From positions 4,216,001-4,280,000 of the forward strand of contig CBDEHK010000001.1 of the NCBI GenBank assembly GCA_965238305.1: DNA of 64,000 bases. The letters are read 5' to 3'. The stretch is from CBDCGJ01 sp965238305 (GTDB taxonomy: Bacteria > Pseudomonadota > Alphaproteobacteria > GCA-2731375). The first letter of the stretch is position 1. The number at the start of each line of letters is the position of its first letter. The notes under the pieces are model-generated. The model had not been told where the DNA came from, did no database searches, and saw only the letters and a program-made list of their open reading frames with translations. A program made the translations under genes and the position numbers. Below, piece by piece: positions 26,039-35,289 of the stretch.

Positions 26039-26944
26039 TTAAGTGTAATCCGTATTGGGTTCTTCCAGACCTTCTGGGTCCTGGTGAATGATGATCTCCG
26101 CGTCGGGGAAATGCCTCAATATCGCGTCTTCAACCTGATCGGATATTGAATGCGCATCCAATATATTAAGGTCCGGGTCGAGTTCTAAATGCAATTGGAT
26201 GAACGAATGTGTACCGGACGAGCGAGTTCTGAGGTCGTGCATATTCTTTACTTCAGAATGCTGCATGACAATTTTCCGAATCTGAGCGCGTTGATCGTCC
26301 GGCAATTCGCGATCCATCAACTGATCCAAGGACTTCCGAGTTATACCCCAAACACCCCACAAGATCACGACCGCAATCGCCACAGCCAAAAGTGGGTCTG
26401 CGAATAACCAACCCAGCTGCGCAGAAAGTACCAAAGCTACGATCACTGCGGCATTGGCCAACAAGTCGCCGCGATAGTGCAGGCGGTCGGCAGCTATCGC
26501 GATCGACCCTGTGCGTTTGACGACATAACTTTGGAAACCCACCAAGCCCGCCGTCATCAGAATTGAAAAGACCATGACACCAATCCCGAAGATACTTTGA
26601 TCAATCGGGCGTGGTGAATAAAAACGTTCAGCAGCTTGCAACAACAGGAACAACGCCGAACCTGATATAAAGGCCGCCTGCGCCAGGCCGGCCAACGCTT
26701 CGGCTTTACCATGACCAAAACGGTGCTCCCGATCCGCCGGTGTTAGGGCGTGACGTACCGCGAACATATTGATCAAAGAAGCACCGACATCGAGAAATGA
26801 ATCTATTAACGAGCTTAATATCGCAATGGAATCTGTCACCAGCCACGCAGCGACCTTCGTCGCGATTAATATCGCGGCGACAGCAACCGATGCATAGGTT
26901 GCCCCACGTATCAGGCGGTGTTTTCCAATTATCTCACTTGTCAT
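26039..26944 (-). CDS. Cation diffusion facilitator (FieF/CzcD-type) transporter
   Basis: A 301-aa CDF transporter with six helices. Metal-site residues are visible in 'LSSLIDSFLDVGASL' (DxxxD of helix 2) and 'ADRLHYRGDLLANAAV' (HxxxD of helix 5), with 'REHRFGHGKAEALAGL' between. The cytoplasmic C-terminal domain (from about residue 210) carries 'HSFIQLHLELDPDL'. The FieF-like D/D...H/D set suggests export of Zn, Fe or Cd by proton antiport. Confidence 0.92.
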   Translation of the reverse strand: MTSEIIGKHRLIRGATYASVAVAAILIATKVAAWLVTDSIAILSSLIDSFLDVGASLINMFAVRHALTPADREHRFGHGKAEALAGLAQAAFISGSALFLLLQAAERFYSPRPIDQSIFGIGVMVFSILMTAGLVGFQSYVVKRTGSIAIAADRLHYRGDLLANAAVIVALVLSAQLGWLFADPLLAVAIAVVILWGVWGITRKSLDQLMDRELPDDQRAQIRKIVMQHSEVKNMHDLRTRSSGTHSFIQLHLELDPDLNILDAHSISDQVEDAILRHFPDAEIIIHQDPEGLEEPNTDYT

Positions 26945-26987
26945 TTCGTCAAAGGCCTGATTTGATTCCCGTCGGTAAACATAGCAT

Positions 26988-27569
26988 TCAGGGATATTGC
27001 AGGTACATGCGCCAAGCGTCGTTTTCTTTCACATAAGTTTCCCTGTGATGTAATCGGAAGGGCAAGCCTTGCCAGAATTCCATATGTTCTGGATCCACAC
27101 GGTAACCTGACCAGTGAGGTGGACGCGGCACTTCTTGGTCTTCATATTTGACCTCAAATTCCTTGACCCGCTGTTTCAGAACGTCGCGATCCGGAAGTTC
27201 CTGCGACTGGTGTGAAGCCCATGCGCCTACTTGGCTTTCCCGGTCTCGCGAGGCGAAATACGCATCTGCTTCCGCATCTGTCACCGCCAAAACTTCGCCA
27301 CGTATCCGAACCTGACGATCTAGCGATTTCCAGTAAAAATTAAGGCAAGCCTTAGGATGTGTTGCCAATTCCCGACCCTTTTGACTTAGGGTGTTTGTAT
27401 AAAATACAAATCCAGCTTCATCCACGTCTTTCATCAAAACAACACGCGCTGACGGCATGCCATCGCTGTCCACGGTTGCGATCGTCATGGCATTCGGTTC
27501 TTTTGGCTCGGCCTCGACCGCATCCGCAAACCATACTTCAAACTTCCCAAATGGATTAACATTACCCAT
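26988..27569 (-). CDS. pdxH: Pyridoxine/pyridoxamine 5'-phosphate oxidase
   Basis: A 193-aa FMN enzyme making pyridoxal 5'-phosphate. It contains 'NAMTIATVDSDGMPSARVVLMKD', 'FYTNTLSQKG', 'WKSLDRQVRIRG' and the C-terminal signature ending 'RMYLQYP' (usually RLxP). ATG 27569 has AAGGAG 8 nt upstream. It is divergent from the Sel1-repeat gene. The PdxH, DnaJ, FabI, AroC neighbourhood is typical of several alphaproteobacteria. Confidence 0.95.
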   Translation of the reverse strand: MGNVNPFGKFEVWFADAVEAEPKEPNAMTIATVDSDGMPSARVVLMKDVDEAGFVFYTNTLSQKGRELATHPKACLNFYWKSLDRQVRIRGEVLAVTDAEADAYFASRDRESQVGAWASHQSQELPDRDVLKQRVKEFEVKYEDQEVPRPPHWSGYRVDPEHMEFWQGLPFRLHHRETYVKENDAWRMYLQYP

Positions 27570-27676
27570 TGGACGAACTCCTTTGTGACACATATTGGTG
27601 ATTGAATTTGCTTATTTCATACGGCACCGTACAAGTCTGGACATGATATAGGCCAATCGGGCGAAAAAATCTGCGT

Positions 27677-28234
27677 ATGAGATCAAGAATATCGAAATTA
27701 ATTCTAAGTGGACTATTTACCTCCTGGATTACGGGCCATGTTGCCGCGCAATCCGCCATTGCCTATCGCGACAACAAGGAATTCGATAATGCTTTGATTG
27801 CCTATCAAAATCAGGAATACATCAAAGCATTAGATTATTGGTTGCCTTTGGCTCGCCACGACGATTTGGCGGCGCAGCGTAACATTGGCCATTTGCACCG
27901 TCGCGGACTTGGTGTGCCGCAAAGTTTCGATGAAGCCTTTAATTGGTATCAACGGGCCGCAGAAAAGGGTTTGTCCGGTGCACAGGCCAATCTCGCCGAT
28001 ATGTATGATCGTGGCCAGGGTCGCCCGCGCGACGCGCGAAAGGCCTTGCAATGGTTCTTAGCCGCCGCAGAGCAAGGACATGTCATCGCTCAATTCCGTC
28101 TTGGTTTGTTGTTAATGCGTGGCGACGGCGTCGAAAAGCGAACCGATCACGCCTTGCAATGGTTTGATTTAGCAGCAAAATCCGGTTATGAACCGGCGAA
28201 ACGGCATTCGGAAATCTTGCGCAGTCAGAAATAA
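27677..28234 (+). CDS. Secreted Sel1-like (TPR-type) repeat protein
   Basis: A 185-aa protein with an N-terminal signal peptide (basic start, hydrophobic stretch, cleavage likely after 'HVAA' near residue 24) and about three Sel1-like repeats from residue 66 on: 'AQRNIGHLHRRGLGVPQ', 'AQANLADMYDRGQG' and 'AQFRLGLLLMRGDGV', each followed by 'AxxWxxxAAexG'. Sel1 repeats mediate protein-protein contacts. The periplasmic location is inferred. No partner is evident. Confidence 0.85.
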   Translation: MRSRISKLILSGLFTSWITGHVAAQSAIAYRDNKEFDNALIAYQNQEYIKALDYWLPLARHDDLAAQRNIGHLHRRGLGVPQSFDEAFNWYQRAAEKGLSGAQANLADMYDRGQGRPRDARKALQWFLAAAEQGHVIAQFRLGLLLMRGDGVEKRTDHALQWFDLAAKSGYEPAKRHSEILRSQK

Positions 28235-28337
28235 TTTCTTGCGCGGAACCAACAGTCTAGGCTTTAAATCTAGATAGAAATCGACCATATCTTGATTAGG
28301 TTCGGGTATGCCGGACCGATATGTGGAAGTTTGTCTC

Positions 28338-29252
28338 ATGCGTGACCCGTATCAAGTCCTAGGTGTCAAACGCGACGCTAGCGACGCCGAGATTAAAAAG
28401 GCCTACCGAAATTTGGCCAAAGAACTGCATCCGGACAAAAACCCGGATGATGCGGCTGTTGAAGCTCGCTTCAAGGAAGTCTCAGCGGCCTACAATATTG
28501 TCGGCGACAAAAATGACCGGGCCCGTTTCGATCGTGGCGAGATTGGACCGGATGGCGCGGCGCGGGCCCCACAATATGGTTATGGCGGCGGTCAAGGGCC
28601 GCAAGGCTTCCAAAGTGGTAGTTTTAGCCCAGAAGAAATTTTTGGCGATTTCTCCGATTTTTTCGATAATTTACGGGGCGGCGGTGCTCGTCGACGTCCT
28701 CGCTCGACCAAACGCCAGGGTGCCAACAAATCCTACAAAATCACGGTTGAATTTTTGGATGCCGCGAAGGGCGCAAAACGACGCATCAATTTGCCAAATG
28801 GCAAAGTTTTGGACGTCAATATTCCCGCTGGTATCGAAGATAGCAAACAGATCAGGCTGCGTGGTCAGGGTGAAGAGGGCATCGGCGGTGTCGCTATGGG
28901 CGACGCTTTGGTCGAGGTCTCAATTTCGCCACACAAACATTTTGTCCGCGACGGCCTGAACGTCCTTTTGGACCTGCCGATCAGCTTGCCTGAAGCGGTA
29001 TTGGGCGCAAAGGTAAAAGTCCCGACAATAAATGGCAGCGTGACCATGACAATCCCAAAAAACTCCAATACCGGGCGGACCATGCGGCTGAAAGAAAAAG
29101 GCATCAAACAGAATAATAAGACTGGTGATCAATATGTCACCCTAAAAGTCGTCATGCCTGAGAAACCGAATGAGCGTTTGGCGGAACTGATCGCCGAATG
29201 GGCTGAAGACAACGATTATGATCCGCGCGGCGAAGCCGGCTTAAGCGAATAA
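28338..29252 (+). CDS. DnaJ C-terminal domain chaperone (CbpA-like, no zinc finger)
   Basis: A 304-aa J-domain protein: J domain at residues 1-70 with 'HPDKNPD' (HPD motif), then a Gly/Phe-rich linker (about 80-125) and two C-terminal beta-barrel domains (from 'SYKITVEFLDAAKG'). There is no CxxCxGxG zinc finger, so it is a class B (CbpA/DjlB-like) co-chaperone for DnaK. ATG 28338 follows GGAAG at good spacing; an ATG 10 codons upstream is possible. Confidence 0.92.
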   Translation: MRDPYQVLGVKRDASDAEIKKAYRNLAKELHPDKNPDDAAVEARFKEVSAAYNIVGDKNDRARFDRGEIGPDGAARAPQYGYGGGQGPQGFQSGSFSPEEIFGDFSDFFDNLRGGGARRRPRSTKRQGANKSYKITVEFLDAAKGAKRRINLPNGKVLDVNIPAGIEDSKQIRLRGQGEEGIGGVAMGDALVEVSISPHKHFVRDGLNVLLDLPISLPEAVLGAKVKVPTINGSVTMTIPKNSNTGRTMRLKEKGIKQNNKTGDQYVTLKVVMPEKPNERLAELIAEWAEDNDYDPRGEAGLSE

Positions 29253-29259
29253 ATTGTTG

Positions 29260-30150
29260 ATGACGCAAACATCACCCGACTGGACTGACCGCTGGCGCCG
29301 TTATGCCAAACTGACCTGGGACGCGGTCACCCACATGTTGAAAGACGATGGCATGGCATTGGCCGGCCATCTGGCTTTTTTGTCCCTGCTCTCACTCTTT
29401 CCATTTTTCATATTTTTGATCTCCGCCGCCGGTTGTTTCGGCCAGACCGAGTTAGGCGCAAACTTTGTCGACCTGATCACGGGGGCGATGCCGGCAGAGG
29501 TGACCGGCGTCTTAGAAGGTCCGATCCGACAGGTCATTAATAAACCCGGCAGCGGCATATTGACCTTCAGTGCAATTTTTGCCGCCTGGACGGCTTCGGC
29601 CGGCATTGAAGGCGCCCGCGCCGCCGTCAATCGCGCCCATGGCTTGCGCGAAGTGCATCCGTTCTGGCGCACCCGGCTGGAAAGCCTGGCCTTGATCATC
29701 ATATCTCCCGGGCTTGTCATCGCGGTGATGGGGATATTGGTGGTGATCCCACTTATTTGGGATCAAGTTGAAGGTTTTATCGAGTTTCCCTTTGAAATAG
29801 CCGGTTTTTGGGGGCCATTACGTTCGGGTGTCATGCTCTACATCACATTCCAAACCGTGTTCGGGCTGTTTTACGTTTTACCGGCGGCGAAGATGAAAGT
29901 ACGAGCCGTTATTCCGGGCGCAATTATTGTCACTATCGCCTGGTATTTGACCGGTGAATTATTTTCGCAAGTGATCGGACGCTTCGGCCAACACGCAGTT
30001 GTCTATGCGGGTCTTGCCAATATTATCGTCACCTTGCTATTTTTCTACGTCCTGGCGGTCGCCTTCGTCTTTGGCGCGGAATTGAATGCCGCGTTTATGC
30101 GGGCAGCCAGACGGTCTGAGAGTAAGGAAAATCAGGCCGCGACGGATTGA
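29260..30150 (+). CDS. YihY/BrkB-family inner membrane protein
   Basis: A 296-aa protein with about six membrane helices and the family signatures 'LAGHLAFLSLLSLFPFFIFL' near the start and 'GAELNAAFMR' at the end. The family was once called ribonuclease BN by mistake and its role is uncertain. It begins 7 bp after the DnaJ-type gene and is likely in the same transcript. ATG 29260 is preferred over TTG 29254. Confidence 0.9.
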   Translation: MTQTSPDWTDRWRRYAKLTWDAVTHMLKDDGMALAGHLAFLSLLSLFPFFIFLISAAGCFGQTELGANFVDLITGAMPAEVTGVLEGPIRQVINKPGSGILTFSAIFAAWTASAGIEGARAAVNRAHGLREVHPFWRTRLESLALIIISPGLVIAVMGILVVIPLIWDQVEGFIEFPFEIAGFWGPLRSGVMLYITFQTVFGLFYVLPAAKMKVRAVIPGAIIVTIAWYLTGELFSQVIGRFGQHAVVYAGLANIIVTLLFFYVLAVAFVFGAELNAAFMRAARRSESKENQAATD

Positions 30151-30237
30151 CCACATGCTGCAATTGTGTAGGATCGGCAACAACTGACCATTGGACGGGA
30201 TGGTTGCACATTTGGGTATTTTCGGGAGTAAATTAGC

Positions 30238-31035
30238 ATGCTGATGGAAGGAAAAAGAGGTCTGATCATGGGGGTCGCCAACGACCGCTCAATCGCCTGG
30301 GGAATTGCCAAGGCGGTTGCAGCTCAGGGGGCGGAGCTGGCCTTTACCTTTCAAGGCGAGGCGCTGGAAAAGCGCGTCCGACCGTTAGCGGCTTCAGTGA
30401 ATTCCGATTTGGTGATGCCGTGCGATGTAACCGACGAAGCCAGCATCGGCAACGTTTTCAGTGAAATCGAAGCAAAATGGGGTGGCTTGGACTTCATGGT
30501 GCACGCCATAGCCTTTGCCGACAAGGACGAGTTGAAGGGCCGTTATGTCGATACCACGGCGGATAATTTCGCCCGTTCTCTCGATATTTCCTGTTATTCC
30601 TTCACCACCCTTTGTCGACGCGCTGAACCGTTGATGAAAAACGGCGGCAGCATTGTCACCTTGACCTATTATGGCGCCGAAAAAGTGATGCCGCATTATA
30701 ACGTCATGGGGGTGGCGAAAGCGGCCTTGGAAGCCAGCGTACGCTATCTGGCGGTCGATCTTGGCGCTTCCAACGTCCGCGTCAACGCGATTTCCGCTGG
30801 TCCGATCAAGACCCTGGCGGCTTCCGGGATTGGCGATTTTCGTTATATCCTGAAGTGGAACGAATATAATTCGGCGCTTAAACGCAACGTCACCATCGAT
30901 GAGGTTGGCGGTGCCGGCGTCTATTTGCTGAGCGATCTGGGTAGCGGGGTTTCCGGCGAAGTGCATCACGTCGACTGCGGCTATCACGTGGTTGGGATGA
31001 AGGCGGTCGACGCGCCGGATATCTCAACGGTCTAA
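30238..31035 (+). CDS. fabI: Enoyl-[acyl-carrier-protein] reductase (NADH)
   Basis: A 265-aa FabI. The divergent SDR signature 'GVANDRSIAWGIAKA' binds NAD, 'AIAFADK' follows, and the catalytic pair is Tyr in 'YYGAEKVMPHYNVMGVAKAALE' (Y-x6-K spacing of FabI). 'ISAGPIKTLAASGI' is the substrate loop. It performs the last step of each fatty-acid elongation cycle in the cytoplasm. It lies 4 bp before aroC. Confidence 0.95.
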   Translation: MLMEGKRGLIMGVANDRSIAWGIAKAVAAQGAELAFTFQGEALEKRVRPLAASVNSDLVMPCDVTDEASIGNVFSEIEAKWGGLDFMVHAIAFADKDELKGRYVDTTADNFARSLDISCYSFTTLCRRAEPLMKNGGSIVTLTYYGAEKVMPHYNVMGVAKAALEASVRYLAVDLGASNVRVNAISAGPIKTLAASGIGDFRYILKWNEYNSALKRNVTIDEVGGAGVYLLSDLGSGVSGEVHHVDCGYHVVGMKAVDAPDISTV

Positions 31036-31039
31036 GGTT

Positions 31040-32113
31040 ATGTCACACAATAGCTTCGGTCAGCTTTTTCGGGTCAGCACCTGGGGCGAGAGCCATGGCC
31101 CGGCCCTCGGCTGCGTCATCGACGGCTGCCCGCCGGGCCTGGCCCTCAGCGAAGCGGATATTCAAGGCTATCTCGATCAACGCAAACCCGGCACCTCGCG
31201 CTTCGTCACCCAGCGGCGGGAGCCCGATGAAGTGCGAATTTCTTCCGGCACCTTTGAAGGACAGACCACCGGCACGCCCATAAGCTTGATCATCGATAAT
31301 CAGGATCAGCGCAGCAAGGATTATACCGAGATCAAGGACAAGTTCCGCCCTGGCCATGCCGACTATACCTATCTGAGCAAATACGGCATCCGTGATTATC
31401 GCGGCGGTGGGCGCTCCTCAGCGCGGGAGACCGCGGCCCGGGTCGCCGCCGGTGCGGTGGCCCGCAAAGTCCTGGGTGATGCGATCGTCATTCGTGGCGC
31501 CCTGGTGCAGATCGGCGATAAAAAAATCGACCGCGACAATTGGAACTGGGGGGAACTAAGCAACAACCCGTTCTGGTGCCCGGACGCCAAAATGGCGGCG
31601 GAATGGGAAAGCCATCTGGACGAAATCCGCAAAGCCGGCTCCTCCCGCGGTGCGGTCATCGAAGTGCAGGCATCCGGCGTCCCGGCCGGCTGGGGCGCGC
31701 CAGTCTATGGCAAACTGGATAGCGATCTGGCCCAGGCGATGATGACCATCAATGCGGTGAAAGGCGTTGAAATCGGTGCCGGCTTTGGCGCCGCCAGCCT
31801 GAGCGGCGAACAAAATGCCGATGAAATGTATGTCGACAATGACGGCAACACAGCCTTCACCGCCAATAATGCCGGCGGTATCCTGGGCGGGATTTCTTCC
31901 GGTCAGGACATCATTGTCCGCTTCGCCGTCAAGCCGACCAGCTCGATCCTAAGCCCGCGCCAGACTATCGACACCACCGGCCAGGCCACTGAGATCACCA
32001 CCAAAGGCCGCCACGACCCCTGCGTCGGCATTCGCGCCGTCCCGGTCGGCGAAGCCATGATGGCCTGCATCCTAGCCGACCACAAACTCCGCCACCGCGG
32101 CCAGGTCGGTTAG
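31040..32113 (+). CDS. aroC: Chorismate synthase
   Basis: A 357-aa FMN-dependent enzyme of the shikimate pathway. The signatures 'GESHGPALGCVIDGCPPG', 'RPGHADYTY' and 'GGGRSSARETAARVAAGAVA' are all intact, with the C-terminal 'DPCVGIRAVPVGEAM'. It starts 4 bp after fabI. Its last 324 bp are repeated 4,195 bp downstream at 94% identity, so the intact gene marks one edge of an accessory segment. Confidence 0.97.
   Translation: MSHNSFGQLFRVSTWGESHGPALGCVIDGCPPGLALSEADIQGYLDQRKPGTSRFVTQRREPDEVRISSGTFEGQTTGTPISLIIDNQDQRSKDYTEIKDKFRPGHADYTYLSKYGIRDYRGGGRSSARETAARVAAGAVARKVLGDAIVIRGALVQIGDKKIDRDNWNWGELSNNPFWCPDAKMAAEWESHLDEIRKAGSSRGAVIEVQASGVPAGWGAPVYGKLDSDLAQAMMTINAVKGVEIGAGFGAASLSGEQNADEMYVDNDGNTAFTANNAGGILGGISSGQDIIVRFAVKPTSSILSPRQTIDTTGQATEITTKGRHDPCVGIRAVPVGEAMMACILADHKLRHRGQVG
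31790..32113 (+). repeat. Direct repeat A: aroC 3' end, intact copy
   Basis: This 324-bp stretch ending at the aroC stop codon aligns without gaps to 35985-36308, with 19 differences counted by eye (94%). Homology stops at the stop codon on one side and at GCCGCCAGCCT on the other. The pair flanks the 597-aa protein, the two membrane-protein genes and the orphan C-terminal copy. Confidence 0.95.
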
Positions 32114-32338
32114 CTCGGCCCACTCCGCTGGTCCTCAGGTTGGGCGCCCACTTGCTCAAATCATGCGTATATTCGGTATAATTAACACTTTGATCGAAGG
32201 TGGTGTCGAATCCCTGTGGAGTTTCTAATTCTTTCCGCCGGTATGGCCTAAATCTCCTGAAAGTTCCATTTTGTTCTTGTTTTGTAGGTATTAAATCCTA
32301 AATACTAAAAACAAAACGGGCGATTAAAAGGAACGGAA

Positions 32339-34132
32339 ATGGCAGACGGGGACGAACTATTATGTGCGAAATGTCAGGCCTCTTTACTGCGGCGATCTGA
32401 ACCTGGTTCGGGACCGAAGGATAGCGATGAAGTGGTCTGCGTCTATTGTCAGGTCAGCGACCGTTACGACCGCGCCCTTGTCGAAGGCAAAGCTTATTTA
32501 TCGGCTTATATAAAAGATCAGTTCAATAAAATTATGTCGTCGGCGTTGCCCGGATCGGGGCCGGTCACGTTCAAACCCGCCGCGATCCCGAAACGCCGCT
32601 TCAAATTCATCACAGGCAAACCCGCCAACGGCCGCGATGGCGCTGCGGTACAGCGGAAACTGAATCAGGACCCGGCGTTGGCTTCCGCTACGGTAGCAGG
32701 CAGCACAGTCCCGGCGATCCCGGGCACCGCGCCGGCCAATTGGAACCTGATCGACGGCCCGGTCGGGGCGTCCGGTGCGAAGCATAATGTCGCTGCCGTG
32801 CAGGCGGCCCTGACCAAAATGCCCCTCGGCGATCGCACCAAACCCTATTGGTCTTCCGCTATCGACGGTCACGGCAGCCCGGCCCTGGCTATCGCCATCG
32901 TACAGTTTCAGAAAACCTTCGGCCTCAAAGAAAGCGGCGAGCTGAAACCCGGCGACGAGACCGAAACCGCGCTCCTGAAACTATTGCCGGAAAAATTCAA
33001 ACGGATGAAGGGGATTTCAGGTACTGGAACCGTCCTGATCTATCCGCAAACTGTCCGAGGAAGCAAAATATCCGACGGCTGGTTGTTATCCGGCGATCTG
33101 CGAAAGAAACTCGAAGGCCTGCTGAAGGATATGAGTGCCGACTATGGCTTCCCATTCGATGCGGGGGTCAGCCACGTGCCGGCCAACAAGCGGATATTAT
33201 ACGCCTCGATTTTACCCCAGGACATTCTCGTTCATGACAAGGGGAAATGGGAATACATTAGTGACGACCGATCATTGCAGCGTTATGGCGGACCGTTAGC
33301 GCAGCTGATTGAGGGTGACTTGAAAAAACGCGCCAAAACCCTGTTCAGGATCAAAGAAAAAGCCGACCTCGATGCTCAGCAAAGTTTTCGACATCGTCTC
33401 GCGATTATCGTCCGGTCGGAAGCCGACACAGTTTTAGAGAAATACCAAGGCTACTTGGCCACTGGCAAAGCAAACAATTGGACTTTCGCAGTGAAAATGC
33501 TTGAGCACTACTTGTCAGTCACAGGGACTCCTATCACGATTTCTCGAGACGAAGCGCTGTCATTGAACATCGTGCAACAGGCGGCAACAACAAACATTAC
33601 CCGCTTTAGGGAACAGAACTTCGAAAACCCCGCCGCCAACAATGCTATCATCCAGTCTTTTGAAAGTCTAAGAAACAATGTCAATGGCGTCGCCGCCTTC
33701 GCCGATCATTGGAAAGTCGATATATCCACAATCCAGGCGAAGGGAATATTCCGCCTGTTAAAAGCCGCTTCGACAGATATTGGAGAACATTTAAATATTT
33801 CTAGTACAGCAAGTTATTATTTCGGCGCCGGCGACAGCAGTATTCGCTCCACCGGCATGTTCGGATTGACTATGCAGGGCAACAAAGTCATCATCAATGG
33901 CAGCGTCGAACATGTCTGGAGCGATCTCGGCTACGACTTCAACGTTGGCTCAATATATCAGGAGGAAACCGCAATTCTGGAAGCCGCTGGCTATGCGAAA
34001 CCGTTTCAATGGAAGGCGGTTTGGCGAGACCGAATTGACGGTGTCCTACAACTGGACCGCAGTTTTTGGCGTGATCCAAGCACAAGCAATGGCCATGTTT
34101 TGCAACATTTTCATGTTACCCCAGTAGCTTAG
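32339..34132 (+). CDS. Putative modular effector with PG-binding-like domain
   Basis: A 597-aa protein that I do not recognise as a whole. Residues 1-40 form a zinc-knuckle-like unit (Cys9, 12, 34, 37 as two CxxC). About residues 130-215 resemble a peptidoglycan-binding domain ('IDGHGSPALAIAIVQFQKTFGL', 'LKPGDETETALLKLLP'). A long helical middle follows. The last ~108 residues are a separate module ('HVWSDLGYDFN', 'GYAKPFQWKAVW') that recurs as an orphan 1,091 bp downstream. There is no signal peptide. AAGGAAC precedes the ATG. The modular build, the orphan tail and the adjacent membrane protein on the other strand suggest a cell-wall-directed toxin with an immunity protein. A structural or phage-like protein is the alternative. 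Confidence 0.6.
   Translation: MADGDELLCAKCQASLLRRSEPGSGPKDSDEVVCVYCQVSDRYDRALVEGKAYLSAYIKDQFNKIMSSALPGSGPVTFKPAAIPKRRFKFITGKPANGRDGAAVQRKLNQDPALASATVAGSTVPAIPGTAPANWNLIDGPVGASGAKHNVAAVQAALTKMPLGDRTKPYWSSAIDGHGSPALAIAIVQFQKTFGLKESGELKPGDETETALLKLLPEKFKRMKGISGTGTVLIYPQTVRGSKISDGWLLSGDLRKKLEGLLKDMSADYGFPFDAGVSHVPANKRILYASILPQDILVHDKGKWEYISDDRSLQRYGGPLAQLIEGDLKKRAKTLFRIKEKADLDAQQSFRHRLAIIVRSEADTVLEKYQGYLATGKANNWTFAVKMLEHYLSVTGTPITISRDEALSLNIVQQAATTNITRFREQNFENPAANNAIIQSFESLRNNVNGVAAFADHWKVDISTIQAKGIFRLLKAASTDIGEHLNISSTASYYFGAGDSSIRSTGMFGLTMQGNKVIINGSVEHVWSDLGYDFNVGSIYQEETAILEAAGYAKPFQWKAVWRDRIDGVLQLDRSFWRDPSTSNGHVLQHFHVTPVA
33809..34132 (+). repeat. Direct repeat B: effector C-terminal module, full-length context
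   Basis: The final 324 bp of the 597-aa gene align without gaps to 34900-35223 (offset 1,091 bp) and the encoded tails are about 70% identical. Homology begins at GCAAGTTATT in both copies and ends at the stop codon, marking the boundary of a movable C-terminal module. Confidence 0.9.
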
Positions 34133-34203
34133 GATTTTCGCGTTTTTTCCAAATCGCGAATGCAACAACTGGAACCACAATGCTGAAATAATTTCATACG
34201 GCA

Positions 34204-34833
34204 TTATTTGAAATTAGGTAGATCCAAATAATGAAAAAATCCTAGTGGGCCAATTTGAAGCGGTCTCAAGCCCCAAATTAAAGCAACAAAAAGCAGCCAA
34301 TGAATTAGCAATTTTTCGCCGGCAGAGAATTTCAAACGCCGCCAGATCATCGATCCGCCAATCCCAATCAACAACGCCGCATCCAAAAATTCAAACGCAT
34401 AGATTACGGGGTAACGAAAAAGATATTGAAGCATTTCCAACTCGAATCTGGGAATAACTTTACTTAGATAGAAATAAATTTGCCAAGGGTACAAAATGCT
34501 AAGGAAGAACCACAAACAAAGCGAATGTTTGGGAAATATCGAATTGTGTCTGCATCGACGCGTCCATAAAAAGAACAATCCGGACGGCACGGAGTTCAGA
34601 ATAAAAACACCCGCCAAGGTGACAGTCAAAACAGGCACCCAATCGCCGAAATTTTCTCCAGGCATCGTTGCCATATTAACACCAAGGCTAAAAAACGACA
34701 CATAACCTAATTTATAAGCAGACAAAGGCAGCAAACTTGAACCGGCGATGATCCAAAACCGGAAGTATAGCTTCGTATTTACGAAAGGCTCAGACAGGCT
34801 AGATTTGGAATTGTTGTTTATCGGGTTCGACAT
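34204..34833 (-). CDS. Multi-pass membrane protein, candidate immunity protein 1
   Basis: A 209-aa protein with five or so hydrophobic helices (LYFRFWIIAGSSLLPL, VLTVTLAGVFILNSVP, SLCLWFFLSILYPWQIYFYL and two near the C-terminus) and no recognised domain. It is convergent with the 597-aa gene, and a close paralogue (about 45% identical by eye) sits on the same strand 1.1 kb away, each paired with one copy of the effector tail. This arrangement, not the sequence itself, suggests an immunity role against an envelope-active toxin. The DNA is clearly AT-richer than the flanks. Confidence 0.55.
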   Translation of the reverse strand: MSNPINNNSKSSLSEPFVNTKLYFRFWIIAGSSLLPLSAYKLGYVSFFSLGVNMATMPGENFGDWVPVLTVTLAGVFILNSVPSGLFFLWTRRCRHNSIFPKHSLCLWFFLSILYPWQIYFYLSKVIPRFELEMLQYLFRYPVIYAFEFLDAALLIGIGGSMIWRRLKFSAGEKLLIHWLLFVALIWGLRPLQIGPLGFFHYLDLPNFK

Positions 34834-34863
34834 TTAAATTTCAAATAATAATGAACTGCATAA

Positions 34864-35223
34864 ATTAGCGTTATAAGATCAAATTTCCACCAAACTAAGG
34901 CAAGTTATTCTATCGGCGCTTGCAACAGCAGTATTCGCTCCACTGGGACGTTCGGATTAACTATGCAAGGCAGCAAAATAGTTGTGAATGGCACTATCGA
35001 ACATGTCTGGGACGATCCTGGCTACAACTTTGACTTTGGTTCAGATTACAAAGAAGACACGCAAAAGCTGGAAAAGGCCGGATATGCCAAACCGTTTCAG
35101 TGGAAGGCTGTATGGCACGACCAAGTCGACGGGGTGCTGCAACTGGATCGCAGTTTTTGGCGCGACCCGAGTACGAGTAAAAACTATGTTTGGGAATATT
35201 TTAAAGCAACACCTGCACCTTAA
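34864..35223 (+). pseudogene. Orphan effector C-terminal module
   Basis: An open stretch encoding only the tail of the 597-aa protein. From 34864 it reads a short leader, then 'KASYSIGACNSSIRSTG', then the full ~100-residue module to TAA at 35221-35223. The equivalent leader of the third cassette begins with ATG; here that codon is ATA (34873-34875), so the first usable start is ATG 34963, inside the module. It is either a silent cassette awaiting recombination, as in polymorphic toxin loci, or a decayed copy. Conservation of the open frame argues for recent or continued use. Confidence 0.65.
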
Positions 35224-35289
35224 AAGTCCGTGCTTTGGAGGCTATCTGGTTTAAGTTTTGTCCATGAAAAAGTACCGCTATACAAAATT

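Noticed and set aside
32195..32225. Sequence resembling a T-loop (GTGTCGAATCCC) downstream of aroC, possible tRNA insertion site
   Set aside because: No acceptor or anticodon stem can be built around it.
31790..35223. The aroC repeat and the effector-tail repeat are both exactly 324 bp
   Set aside because: The two repeats share no sequence and arise at different offsets; equal length is most likely coincidence.
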